DNA from: Planctomycetota bacterium
GTDB lineage: Bacteria > Planctomycetota > MHYJ01 > JACQXL01
Length of the DNA stretch: 32,388 nt
Direction of reading: 5' to 3'
NCBI GenBank assembly: GCA_016208805.1
Contig: JACQXL010000097.1
Span: forward strand, 2,780 to 35,167
This document shows, one piece after another, positions 15,668-23,429 of this stretch. The stretch's first letter is position 1. The number at the start of each line of letters is the position of its first letter. The notes beneath the pieces were generated by a model that saw only the letters and a list, made by a program, of their open reading frames with translations, was not told where the DNA came from and searched no databases. The position numbers and the translations under genes were made by a program.

Positions 15668-16126
15668 ATGGGTAGACGAGCGGCGCTTTTTATCCGGTTG
15701 ACCACCCAGCAGTCGGTTGAGTTAGAGGTCTTTATGCGCGAGATGGCGCGTCGGGGAAATCGCCGCGCCCGCCTCAGGGGCAATGCCATATTCTTATCTT
15801 TTCAATACGGCTGGACCGCCCAAAAGATTGCCGGCCACCTGAACTGCTCAACGCCGTCCGTGGTAAGTTGGCTAAAGCATTATCAGGAAAAAGGCATTGC
15901 CGGCCTATACGACATCCCGACACCAGCGCGGCGGCTGACGCCTTTTCAGGTTGAACAGATTACCGGGGCGATGTATGATATCACCCAGGCCAAATCCAAA
16001 CGACGTTACCGCAAACGACTGAGTTACCGCGAGACCGCCAGATTAGTCAAGGAAAAATACGGCATAAATATCTCGTACGAACGCGTCCGCCAGATTGTCC
16101 GGCAAAATCTTCTGGGTGCAAGATAA
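15668..16126 (+). CDS. Stand-alone IS630-type helix-turn-helix protein, HTH gene 1
   Basis: This 152-residue basic protein has two helix-turn-helix segments. The first, at about 32-80 (GNAIFLSFQYGWTAQKIAGH then SVVSWLKHYQEKGIAGLYD), matches the homeodomain-like HTH_29/HTH_23 domain. The second, at about 95-148 (SYRETARLVKEKYGINISYE), matches the HTH_33 winged helix. This pair forms the DNA-binding half of IS630/Tc1-type transposases. The protein stops where the DDE catalytic domain would begin, and no DDE remnant follows: the convergent aminotransferase ends 6 nt downstream. The homologue at 18010-18492 ends at the same point, which argues against random decay. The upstream 22-bp array and leader are the likely binding region. 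Function as a regulator or structural DNA-binding protein is inferred. Confidence 0.82.
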   Translation: MGRRAALFIRLTTQQSVELEVFMREMARRGNRRARLRGNAIFLSFQYGWTAQKIAGHLNCSTPSVVSWLKHYQEKGIAGLYDIPTPARRLTPFQVEQITGAMYDITQAKSKRRYRKRLSYRETARLVKEKYGINISYERVRQIVRQNLLGAR

Positions 16127-16131
16127 TGCGG

Positions 16132-17202
16132 CTACGGCTGGATGCACTTCTGAACGTTCTCAATGATATAATCTGTCTGTTTGCCGGTCAGTGACGGATA
16201 AATCGGGAGCGAGAAAGCGGTGCGGTAGGTCTTTTCGGTGACCGGGAAATCCTTCGCAGACAGGCCCAGATAGTGGTGCAAGGGCTTATAGACCGGCCGT
16301 TTTGTCTCTATGCCCTTGCTGTTCATGTATTTGATTATCCGGTTGGCTTGAGGATGCCTGAGCACATAACGATAAAATATGCCGGTATCTATAGGTAATC
16401 TAACCCCCTCACCCTCCCCTCTCCCACTAGGGGAGAGGGTGAGAGAAGATAACGCCTGATTGTATCTATGAGCGGTTTGCTGTCTTTTTCTGATAAAACC
16501 CGGTAGTTTCTTTAACTGAACCAGTCCGACCGCGGCCTCAAGGTCGGTCATCTGGTAGTTATATCTTATTTTATAATCATCACATTCGTCAAAGTCCCTT
16601 AAATTCCTGATACGCAGAATAAACTTGGTATCGTTTGAGGCGACGGCGCCGCCGTGGCCGGCCGTGGTGAGCATCTTGGTGGCGTAGAAGGAAAATATAG
16701 CGGCGTGACCGAATGTGCCGACTTTCTTACCATTGTAAGTAGCGCCAATACTCTGGGCGCAGTCTTCAATGACCGGCACGCCCAACTTCATAAATTTATC
16801 TATCTGCGCCGGGATGCCAAATAGGTGCGGGACGATAATCGCTTTAGTGCGCCCGGTTATTTTACGCTGGGTTGAATCAGGGCAGAGGTTAAAACTTTCG
16901 TCAATATCAGCCAGCACGGCTTTGGCGCCGGTATAATTGACCGCATTCAAGACGGCCGGGCAGACATAAGAAGGGATGATAGCCTCATCGCCGGGTTTAA
17001 TTCCCATTCCTAAAAGGCAGAGATGGAGCGCAGATGTGCCGGAATTGGTCGCAACCGCACCAGATAGGTGATGATAGCAGGCGATGGCCTTCTCAAATGC
17101 CCTGACCCGCTCGCCCTGGGCCAGGTAGTTGGAGTGGAGTGTCCCGGCCAATGCTTTTTGTTCTTCCTGGCCTAATGTAGGCATTGAATGGGGAATAATC
17201 AT
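16132..17202 (-). CDS. DegT/DnrJ/EryC1/StrS-family aminotransferase
   Basis: The fold type I PLP domain is clear: NSGTSALHLCLLGMGIKPGD, VIEDCAQSIGA (PLP ring-binding Asp) and SFYATKMLTTAGHGGAVAS with the Schiff-base lysine in TKMLTT. Family members transaminate nucleotide-linked keto sugars in polysaccharide or antibiotic sugar synthesis. The ORF track start at 17331 adds about 43 residues of translated intergenic repeat (FPRKRESRRMDSCFRRSDK), so I place the start at the ATG 17202 (MIIPHSMPTLGQ), giving 356 residues. An in-frame palindrome at 16408-16443 inserts SPSGRGEGEG-type residues near the C-terminal domain. The gene lies between the two HTH/array units on the opposite strand; substrate unknown. 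Confidence 0.88.
   Translation of the reverse strand: MIIPHSMPTLGQEEQKALAGTLHSNYLAQGERVRAFEKAIACYHHLSGAVATNSGTSALHLCLLGMGIKPGDEAIIPSYVCPAVLNAVNYTGAKAVLADIDESFNLCPDSTQRKITGRTKAIIVPHLFGIPAQIDKFMKLGVPVIEDCAQSIGATYNGKKVGTFGHAAIFSFYATKMLTTAGHGGAVASNDTKFILRIRNLRDFDECDDYKIRYNYQMTDLEAAVGLVQLKKLPGFIRKRQQTAHRYNQALSSLTLSPSGRGEGEGVRLPIDTGIFYRYVLRHPQANRIIKYMNSKGIETKRPVYKPLHHYLGLSAKDFPVTEKTYRTAFSLPIYPSLTGKQTDYIIENVQKCIQP
16408..16443. repeat. In-frame palindrome in the aminotransferase gene
   Basis: CTCACCCTCCCCTCTCCC pairs with GGGGAGAGGGTGAG across a few bases. It codes for a Ser/Gly/Arg/Glu-rich insert (LSPSGRGEGEGV) between ordinary family sequence on both sides. The sequence is of a type commonly seen between genes; here it is inside a coding region without breaking the frame. 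Confidence 0.75.
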
Positions 17203-17255
17203 AACTATTGGTCTGTCACACCTCAAGTGATGAATAATACCCTCTCTCTGTTTGT

Positions 17256-17311
17256 CACTCCTGCGAAAGCAGGAGTCCATCCTTCTGGATTCCCGCTTTC
17301 GCGGGAATGAC
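17256..17311. repeat. Pair of intergenic hairpins upstream of the aminotransferase
   Basis: ACTCCTGCGAAAGCAGGAGT and ATTCCCGCTTTCGCGGGAAT are two perfect hairpins in tandem, flanked by GTCA and TGAC. They create the false N-terminal extension of the aminotransferase ORF. A related hairpin, ATTCCTGCGTAAGCAGGAAT, occurs at about 23203-23222. Confidence 0.8.
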
Positions 17312-17410
17312 AGGCGAGGGAAGGCATTCATTAAATTACATGTGACGAACCACTATTCCCTATTATCAAATGCCGTAACTTATATCAAGAATTTCTAACC
17401 CGGATTATTC

Positions 17411-17433
17411 ATCCCGACACATCGTGTCGGGAT
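17411..17433. repeat. Palindrome ATCCCGACAC/GTGTCGGGAT
   Basis: A short perfect-arm hairpin lies just before tandem array 2. The same arms occur at 23227-23246 (between genes) and at 27916-27936 (inside the TPR gene). Confidence 0.75.
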
Positions 17434-17451
17434 AACGGCGGGATAAAGGAC

Positions 17452-17759
17452 CCTCCATTGTCGCTATAGGTGGTATCCCTTGTGGCAATAGGAGGTGTCC
17501 CTTGTGGCAATAGGGGGTGTCCCTTGTGGCAATAGGGGGTATCCCGTGTGGCAATAGAAGGTATCCCTTGTGGCAATAGGAGGTATCCCTTGTGGCAATA
17601 GGGGGTGTCCCGTGTGGCAATAGGGGGTATCCTTTGTGGCAATAGGGGGTACCTCTTGTGGCTATAGATGGTATCCCTTGTGGCAATAAGGGGTATCCCT
17701 TGTGGCAATAGGGGGTGTCCCTTGTGGCAATAGGGGGTATCCCGTGTGGCAATAGGAGG
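17452..17759 (+). repeat. Tandem array 2: 14 units of exactly 22 bp
   Basis: Unit starts fall every 22 nt from 17452 (17474, 17496, 17518 and so on to 17738), with a partial unit at 17760. The consensus is T(A/G)TCCCTTGTGGCAATAGGG plus GG. Units are much better conserved than in array 1. Because 22 is not a multiple of three and the unit lacks stops on the minus strand, long false ORFs (17405-17842 and 17409-17708) appear. The array lies upstream of HTH gene 2 at a distance close to that of array 1 from HTH gene 1. Confidence 0.93.
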
Positions 17760-18009
17760 TATCCCGCTACCATACTCCTACCCCTCCTATACCCTACCCC
17801 CCCACTCCTTTTTATCCTTAAAATCGGTTCAAAACAGCCCAAATAGGGCAGATGTATGCTATAACAACTGATTTGGCAATAGGTTATTAAGAGTGCCAGA
17901 CGAATTTTATTTGCAGGGATTTAGCCGTATTTTCTTGACTTTTAGGGCTTAATATGAAAAAATGGTTTGCGTCGTAAGGTAAATCTCATCTTTCAGAAGG
18001 GTGTTTTTG
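17760..18009 (+). promoter_or_regulatory. Leader of HTH gene 2: C-rich tract and conserved CTTGACTTTT element
   Basis: A pyrimidine-rich tract (CTCCTACCCCTCCTATACCC, about 17771-17810) is the strand-swapped counterpart of the G-rich tract before HTH gene 1. TTAAAATCGGTTC, then GAATTTTATTTGCAGGGATT, then CTTGACTTTTAGGG (from 17934) match the leader of HTH gene 1 in order. TAATAT lies too close (9 nt) to TTGACT for a standard promoter. AGAAGGG ends 8 nt before the ATG at 18010 and fixes the start. Confidence 0.6.
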
Positions 18010-18492
18010 ATGTCCAGAAGGCATATCTTTATAAAACTAAACGAGTCAGAGTTAAAAGAACTCCAGGAGTTTGCCTCTGAGATGGCCCGCGAAAAGAAGT
18101 TAAATACCAGGCGGAGAGCCAACGCCTTGGCGTGGTCATTCCAGCAGGGTTGGTCGGTTCAACAGATTGCCCGGGATTTAAACCGCACCCCACGCACCAT
18201 CTATAACTGGTTCAAACGGTATAAACAAAAAGGTATTGCCGGATTATATGATAAGCCCAGACCTGCTAAACTCACCAACGTACAAATCATAGAGATGATG
18301 CGGACGAACCACTGGATATATACGGATGACAAGACCTATCAGATGAGATGGAGTTTTCAGAAGATGGCTAAATGGGTGAAAGAGAAATGGGGTATTGAAC
18401 TTTCCGCCGAGCGCATCAGACAGATTATCCGCCGGAAGAATGACGCCCCGTTCTTTTATTTAGAAATAATCAATAACCCGAACCCGCCTTAG
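18010..18492 (+). CDS. Stand-alone IS630-type helix-turn-helix protein, HTH gene 2
   Basis: This 160-residue protein is homologous along its length to the product of 15668-16126. The shared core includes GWSVQQIARDLNRTPRTIYN versus the GWTAQKIAGHL region, the phrase KGIAGLYD in both, and the C-terminal winged helix (KWVKEKWGIELSAERIRQII). The DDE domain of IS630 transposases is absent, as in the paralogue. The track start is a GTG at 18001. I prefer ATG 18010 because AGAAGGG is correctly spaced and MSRRH aligns with the paralogue's MGRRA. The last residues run into a proline-rich tail. A 22-bp tandem array of a different sequence lies upstream, which suggests that each protein has its own cognate array. 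That pairing is inference. Confidence 0.82.
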   Translation: MSRRHIFIKLNESELKELQEFASEMAREKKLNTRRRANALAWSFQQGWSVQQIARDLNRTPRTIYNWFKRYKQKGIAGLYDKPRPAKLTNVQIIEMMRTNHWIYTDDKTYQMRWSFQKMAKWVKEKWGIELSAERIRQIIRRKNDAPFFYLEIINNPNPP

Positions 18493-18538
18493 CCCGCATT
18501 ATTCATAAAGTTAGGTCAACGACTACTCTACGAACCCT

Positions 18539-18593
18539 CCCCGCCCCGCTCTTTGCCCCTACGGGATAAACGAGACAAAGAGCGGGGTCGGGG
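18539..18593. terminator. Large hairpin between convergent HTH gene 2 and FN3 gene
   Basis: CCCCGCTCTTTG (18544-18555) pairs with CAAAGAGCGGGG (18576-18587), extended outward by CCCG/CGGG. It lies in the 173-nt convergent gap, where a two-way terminator is expected. No clear T-run follows on either strand. A second short hairpin, CCGCCAGAGGCGG, lies at about 18619. Terminator function is inferred. Confidence 0.5.
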
Positions 18594-18665
18594 TGTGGGG
18601 AATTCAGTTGCTACTTCTCCGCCAGAGGCGGATCTGCCTCATGCATGACATTGGAAAGTATCTAA

Positions 18666-21600
18666 CTACGGGCTGTATTGTATCATGTCCACCCAGCCGC
18701 AGTCGGAGCCGCTACCGCCGGCGCCGTCCTTTACATATTTCCATTTAAGCGTCTTAGCGCCGCTAATAGAGAAAGGTCCGGCCTGTTGCCAACCAACCTC
18801 GCCACTTATGAAAGTCTGCTCGGTATTGCCTATCCAGAATTCTAAATAGTCAGTAGATGCTGACGAGACCTTCCACCAGAAGGTAACCGAGCCGCCGCTA
18901 ACGTCGGTGGTCATCTCAGAGAACTGACTATCAGCAATAGCACCGCTCTGGGCCGCATCGCCACCTGAATAGGAAGTAGTGGTCTGACCAAACCACACCG
19001 CATCACCGGAGGTATTCCAGGTCAGCGATGTGTTGTCAACGGCCTCGCCCAAAGATAAACTGGTTGGCGTGAATTCCACCTTATCCACCCAGCCGCAGTC
19101 GGAGCCGGTGCTTACAGAACCATCTTTGTCGTATTCCCATTTAACCGTATGACTGCCTGCGGTGATAGAGTAAGTCTTTTGCGCCCAGGATGTTGAGCCG
19201 CTTATTTTGCCGGATTGTTCTACACTATCTATGTAGAATTTCAGATAATCAAAACTGGATTCTGATGATACTTTCCACCAGAATGAAAGGTTACCGGGTC
19301 CGGTAACGGTAGTCTGGAGGTAGGTGGATTGGCTGTCAGCAATATCGCCGCTCTGGGCGGCATCGCCGCCAAAATAAGAAGTCCCTGTTTGTCCGAACCA
19401 GTTGGCATTACCGCCGGTTGACCAGGTCAGCGATGTATTATCCACGGCTTCATCCAGGGCCACAATCTGGAGCGGCGCGTATTCTATCAAATCCACCCAA
19501 CCGCAGTCATCATAACTGACGCCTGATGAGTTTTTAGTATATGTCCATCTGACCGTGTGACTGCCGGAGGCGATGTTATAAGTCTTCTGCGCCCAGGCCG
19601 AACTGCCGGAGATACTGTTTTGAGAGACGCCATCTATGTAAAAATAGAGATAGTCGCTGGACGATGACGATACCTTCCACCAGAAGGTCAGGGTGCCCGG
19701 CCCGGTAAAGGTGGTCTCAAAATAAGAGGACTGTGAGTGGTTGATATAGCCGCTCCGGGCGGCATCGCCGCCGGAGTAAGAAGTCAGGGCCTGGCCAAAC
19801 CAGTTGGCGCTGCCGCCGCTGGTCCAGGTCGGGGTGATATTATCCACGGCCTCGGCGATGGTTATATCCGCCACCGGCGTAAATTCCACCTTGTCCACCC
19901 AGCCGCAGTCAGAACCGGTGGTGGATGATGAATCCTTTGCGTATTCCCATTTAACCGTATGACTGCCGGCCGGGATGGGATAGATTTTCTGGACCCAGCC
20001 ACCGCCGGTGCCGTATATCTGTGCGACTTGCCCGCCATCTACATAAAAACTTAAATAATCACCAGACAGCGATGATACTTGCCAATAGTAAGAGAGCGTG
20101 CCCGGACCGGTAACGGTGGTCTGGAGATAGGTGCTCTGGCTATCAAGAATACCGCCGCTCCGGGCCGCATCGTTATCATAAGCGCCAGCGGTGCCCGTCT
20201 CCTTGAACCAGTTAGCACTGCCGCCGGTGGAGAAAGTTAAATTGAAGTTGTCCACCGCTTCCTGTAGAGGGCTTGATTGCGGCACGGCTGAAACCTCGTT
20301 AGAATAGTCGCTATTCCCCAAGACGCTATCATAAGCCCTGACACGCCAGGAATAGGTTGTGCCGCTGATCAGGTCGTAATTAGTAAAAGAGATGGTATCT
20401 GGAGTAGGGATATCCGCTATTTCAGAATAAGTTCCAGTGGTCTTGCGTTCTATCTTATAGCCGTCTTCAACACCGGAGTTATCGGTCCAGTTTAACGTTA
20501 CGGCCGTAGACGAAATAACATTGGCGATTAAAGAGGTCGGTGTTTTGGGGAATGTAATAGTTGATTCCGCATTGGAATACAAGGAATAAGAAGTGCCGTC
20601 ATATGCCCGGACTCTGTAATAATATGTGGTCTCGCCTGTCAGGCCGGTATTGGCATAGGTCGCGGTGGGGGTGATGACCGTGGCAATCTCGGCATAGCTG
20701 CCGGTGGTCTTGCGTTCTATCTTAACACTGGTCGCATTAGTAGAAATATTGGTCCAGGTTAGGGTCGCCTGTGATGAGGCAATCGCCGTAGCCGTCAACG
20801 AAGTCGGCGCATTTAGTATTACGGCTGATACCTCGTTGGAATAAAGCGAGTTAGCCGTGCCTTTATACGCCCTGACCCGGTAAGAATAAGGCGTCTCGGC
20901 GGCGACATCGGTATCGGTATAAACGGTAATCCCGGCCAGGGTTGTCCCGAGTTCTCCACCATTACGTTCTACCCGGAAGCCGTCTTCCGTAGATGATTTA
21001 TCAGCCCAGTTGATGGTGATATAGGTGGTAGAGATAACGCTGACGGCTAAAGAAACCGGTGCGCCGGGTAATGTGGTATCCGACGCCTCGGTTGACCAGG
21101 GGCTTTGAACCGTGGCGTTGTACGCCAGGACCCGGTAATAATAAACCGTTCCCTCGTTTAATCCGTACGTGTCTGCATATGATTGGCTATTGGCTGAAAG
21201 TATCGCAATCATCCCATAGGCGCCTGTGTCTTTGCGTTCTAACCGGAAATAGGTCTCGTAATTAGTATTGTCAACCCAGGTCAGATTAACCGTGCTGGAC
21301 GAAACCGCCGTGGCGCTTAATGAAGACGGGGCGCCAAGTAACGTTATCGTTGAAACCTCATCGGAATAAGCCGAGTTATTATTGGTATTATAGGCGCAGA
21401 CGCGATAGTAATAAGTGGTGTATTCTAACAGCCCTGAGGTGTTGGAATATGAGACGCTGTTGCCGTCCGCCAGGTCAACAATCTGGCTCCATACCCCAGC
21501 CGTCCCTTGTTTCCGTTCTATTCTATAGCCGGTTGCAACAGGGGAATTATCAAGCCAGGTCAGGTTAACCTGCGTTGGGGATATTGCCGTGGCGCTTAAA

Positions 21601-23141
21601 GAGGATGGCGTATTGATAGTTGTGACCGTAATCGGCGCGGAATAATTACTATTACCCCAGACGCTATTATAAGCCATCATACGATAGGAATAAGTTGCCT
21701 CTGCTGTTAAACCGCTATCATTGTATACGACCGTATTAGCCGGGACCGTATTAGTCAGCACACCATCACGTTCTATCTTGAATAACTCTTCTGCGCCGGA
21801 GGTATCTACCCAGCCAAGGTTAATCTGGGTGGGCGAAACTACCGTGGCGGTCAACGATGCCGGCGCATTAAGCGGTGTGGTAATTACGGTTGATTCCGGC
21901 GAATACGAACTGTTGCCGCTGGCATTAGACGCCCTGACCCGATAATAATATGCAGTTCCGTCAGTAACACCGGTATTAGAAGTAGTTGTAATATTAGCGC
22001 CAATTAGTAGAACCTGCGCATAACTACCACCTGCTCCTGCTTTACGTTCTATCTTGAAACCAGTCTCAAGATTGGAATTATCATCCCATTCAAGGTCTAT
22101 CTGGGATGACGAGATAACCGTGGTCGTGATGGCCGTGGGCGGATTGAGCGTGGTGACTGGAACCTCATTAGAATAGGTGCTGTCGCCTAACCCGGCATTA
22201 TACGCCCTGACCTGATAATAATAAGTGGTTTCCGTGGTTAATCCTGTATTGGCATACGAAGTAATATCAGCGCCGGTCGTATCAATCTGGGCGTAGGCGC
22301 CGCTGTCTTTGCGCTCTATCTTGAATCCGGCCTCGTTGGATGAGTTATCCGTCCAGGCCAGATTGGTCTGGGTGGATGAGACCGTGCTGGCTATCAGGCC
22401 GGTCGGCGCATTGACCGCGATTGACAGCGATGCCTCGTTGGAATAATTGCTGTCACCGGTAGCATTATACGCCCGCACCTGATAGTAATAGGTCATACCG
22501 TCTATGACCGTGGTATCGGAATAGGTGACGGTATTGTCGGTGGAGATCCCGCCACTTATGGCGGGAGTCGGGACAATGGTAATCTGGGCGTAAGCAGGGT
22601 TCTCATTGGACTTGCGTTCTATCTTATAACCGTCTTCTGAATTAGAGTTATCGGTCCAGCCCAGGTCAAGCCGGAAGGATGAAACCGGCAAGATATTCAG
22701 CGCGGACGGCGCATTAAATACTGTGGTAGCCGATGCCTCGCCTGAATAGACGACCTTATTAGTGTCATTATAGGCGTATATCCGGTAATAATAAACCGTG
22801 CCGTCGGTCAGGCCGGTATCGGAATAATAGGCGGTATCAGACGGAACCGTGGCCAGATACTGGTAACTGCCGGTGCCGGTTTTACGTTCTATATTAAACC
22901 CTTTTTCCACCCGGGAATTATCGGTCCAGGACAGGTCAACCTGTGATGCAGAAACCGTAGTGGCGCTCAGACCGGTCGGCGCAATCGGCACACCGCTGCT
23001 ACCGCTGGTAGATTTCGAGGTCAGCCCGTAATCAGCGCAGAGCCCGCCATAACCAAGCGCAATCATACCCGCAAACAGAATGAAGACGCTGAGTTTTATC
23101 CATCTTGCAGTGAGCGAAGCGAACCTGTTATAACGGCGCAT
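18666..23141 (-). CDS. Secreted multidomain protein: ten FN3 domains and four beta-sandwich repeats
   Basis: An N-terminal signal peptide (KLSVFILFAGMIALGYGG core) is followed by ten fibronectin type III domains of about 90 residues. Each is marked by a phrase such as APTGLSATTVSASQVDLSWT and a closing YYYRVRAYN strand. From about residue 1040 come four repeats of about 105 residues beginning EAVDN, with W-T-GG-A-WFGQ, the phrase GPGTLSFWWKVSS, a HTVKWEY strand and DCGWVDKVEF. This beta-sandwich repeat is familiar from large surface proteins of several phyla, but I cannot give it a firm Pfam name. No sortase or outer-membrane anchor is seen at the C-terminus. GGGAGG precedes the ATG by 8 nt. 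An in-frame palindrome (22547-22566) adds residues to FN3 domain 2. Likely role: adhesion or carbohydrate contact outside the cell. Confidence 0.88.
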   Translation of the reverse strand: MRRYNRFASLTARWIKLSVFILFAGMIALGYGGLCADYGLTSKSTSGSSGVPIAPTGLSATTVSASQVDLSWTDNSRVEKGFNIERKTGTGSYQYLATVPSDTAYYSDTGLTDGTVYYYRIYAYNDTNKVVYSGEASATTVFNAPSALNILPVSSFRLDLGWTDNSNSEDGYKIERKSNENPAYAQITIVPTPAISGGISTDNTVTYSDTTVIDGMTYYYQVRAYNATGDSNYSNEASLSIAVNAPTGLIASTVSSTQTNLAWTDNSSNEAGFKIERKDSGAYAQIDTTGADITSYANTGLTTETTYYYQVRAYNAGLGDSTYSNEVPVTTLNPPTAITTTVISSSQIDLEWDDNSNLETGFKIERKAGAGGSYAQVLLIGANITTTSNTGVTDGTAYYYRVRASNASGNSSYSPESTVITTPLNAPASLTATVVSPTQINLGWVDTSGAEELFKIERDGVLTNTVPANTVVYNDSGLTAEATYSYRMMAYNSVWGNSNYSAPITVTTINTPSSLSATAISPTQVNLTWLDNSPVATGYRIERKQGTAGVWSQIVDLADGNSVSYSNTSGLLEYTTYYYRVCAYNTNNNSAYSDEVSTITLLGAPSSLSATAVSSSTVNLTWVDNTNYETYFRLERKDTGAYGMIAILSANSQSYADTYGLNEGTVYYYRVLAYNATVQSPWSTEASDTTLPGAPVSLAVSVISTTYITINWADKSSTEDGFRVERNGGELGTTLAGITVYTDTDVAAETPYSYRVRAYKGTANSLYSNEVSAVILNAPTSLTATAIASSQATLTWTNISTNATSVKIERKTTGSYAEIATVITPTATYANTGLTGETTYYYRVRAYDGTSYSLYSNAESTITFPKTPTSLIANVISSTAVTLNWTDNSGVEDGYKIERKTTGTYSEIADIPTPDTISFTNYDLISGTTYSWRVRAYDSVLGNSDYSNEVSAVPQSSPLQEAVDNFNLTFSTGGSANWFKETGTAGAYDNDAARSGGILDSQSTYLQTTVTGPGTLSYYWQVSSLSGDYLSFYVDGGQVAQIYGTGGGWVQKIYPIPAGSHTVKWEYAKDSSSTTGSDCGWVDKVEFTPVADITIAEAVDNITPTWTSGGSANWFGQALTSYSGGDAARSGYINHSQSSYFETTFTGPGTLTFWWKVSSSSSDYLYFYIDGVSQNSISGSSAWAQKTYNIASGSHTVRWTYTKNSSGVSYDDCGWVDLIEYAPLQIVALDEAVDNTSLTWSTGGNANWFGQTGTSYFGGDAAQSGDIADSQSTYLQTTVTGPGNLSFWWKVSSESSFDYLKFYIDSVEQSGKISGSTSWAQKTYSITAGSHTVKWEYDKDGSVSTGSDCGWVDKVEFTPTSLSLGEAVDNTSLTWNTSGDAVWFGQTTTSYSGGDAAQSGAIADSQFSEMTTDVSGGSVTFWWKVSSASTDYLEFWIGNTEQTFISGEVGWQQAGPFSISGAKTLKWKYVKDGAGGSGSDCGWVDMIQYSP
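22547..22566. repeat. In-frame palindrome in an FN3 domain
   Basis: TCCCGCC and GGCGGGA flank ACTTAT. It codes for TPAISGGIS, an insertion in the loop where the other FN3 repeats of the same protein run directly into the next strand. Because the nine sister domains serve as an internal comparison, the extra residues are well supported as an insertion. Confidence 0.8.
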
Positions 23142-23257
23142 AATAATTCCTCCCTTTACACTCCCTCATATTAATTATAGTTACGAGTTACGCACTCCCT
23201 GTCATTCCTGCGTAAGCAGGAATCCATCCCGACACTTCGTGTCGGGGTTCGTAATTG

Positions 23258-23400
23258 CTGAACTCTTGCGAAATGCCCCTTTTGTCATTCTGAACGAAGT
23301 CCGCCATAGGCGGACGGAGTGAAGAATCTCCGTTTTATGCGGATTTGGGACGAGATTCTTCGCCCTACGGGCTCAGAATGACACTTTTTGGGTGGTTTTA
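23258..23400 (-). repeat. Dispersed repeat, copy 2 (inverted relative to 14861-15037)
   Basis: The reverse complement begins AACCACCCAAAAAGTGTCAT and ends CGCAAGAGTTCAG, exactly as copy 1 does. Its centre holds GTCCGCCTATGGCGGAC instead of the longer palindrome set in copy 1. Upstream (about 23200-23250) are two further hairpins, ATTCCTGCGTAAGCAGGAAT and TCCCGACACTTCGTGTCGGG. Together these repeats fill most of the 288-nt gap between the FN3 gene start and the caspase gene end. Confidence 0.85.
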
Positions 23401-23429
23401 TTCTACTTGTCAAGTCAAAAGTCCAAAAT

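Noticed and set aside
17203-17331. N-terminal extension of the aminotransferase (FPRKRESRRMDSCFRRSDK)
   Set aside because: This is a translated intergenic hairpin pair; family homology starts at MIIPHSMP (17202).
15087-17759. CRISPR arrays
   Set aside because: Units are directly abutting without unique spacers and no cas gene is present; these are tandem repeats.
17405-17842. 145-aa minus-strand ORF of IATRDTPYCHKGY-like repeats (and 17409-17708)
   Set aside because: Array 2 has a 22-bp unit without minus-strand stops, so all frames stay open; the period is not a multiple of three and no ribosome-binding site is seen.
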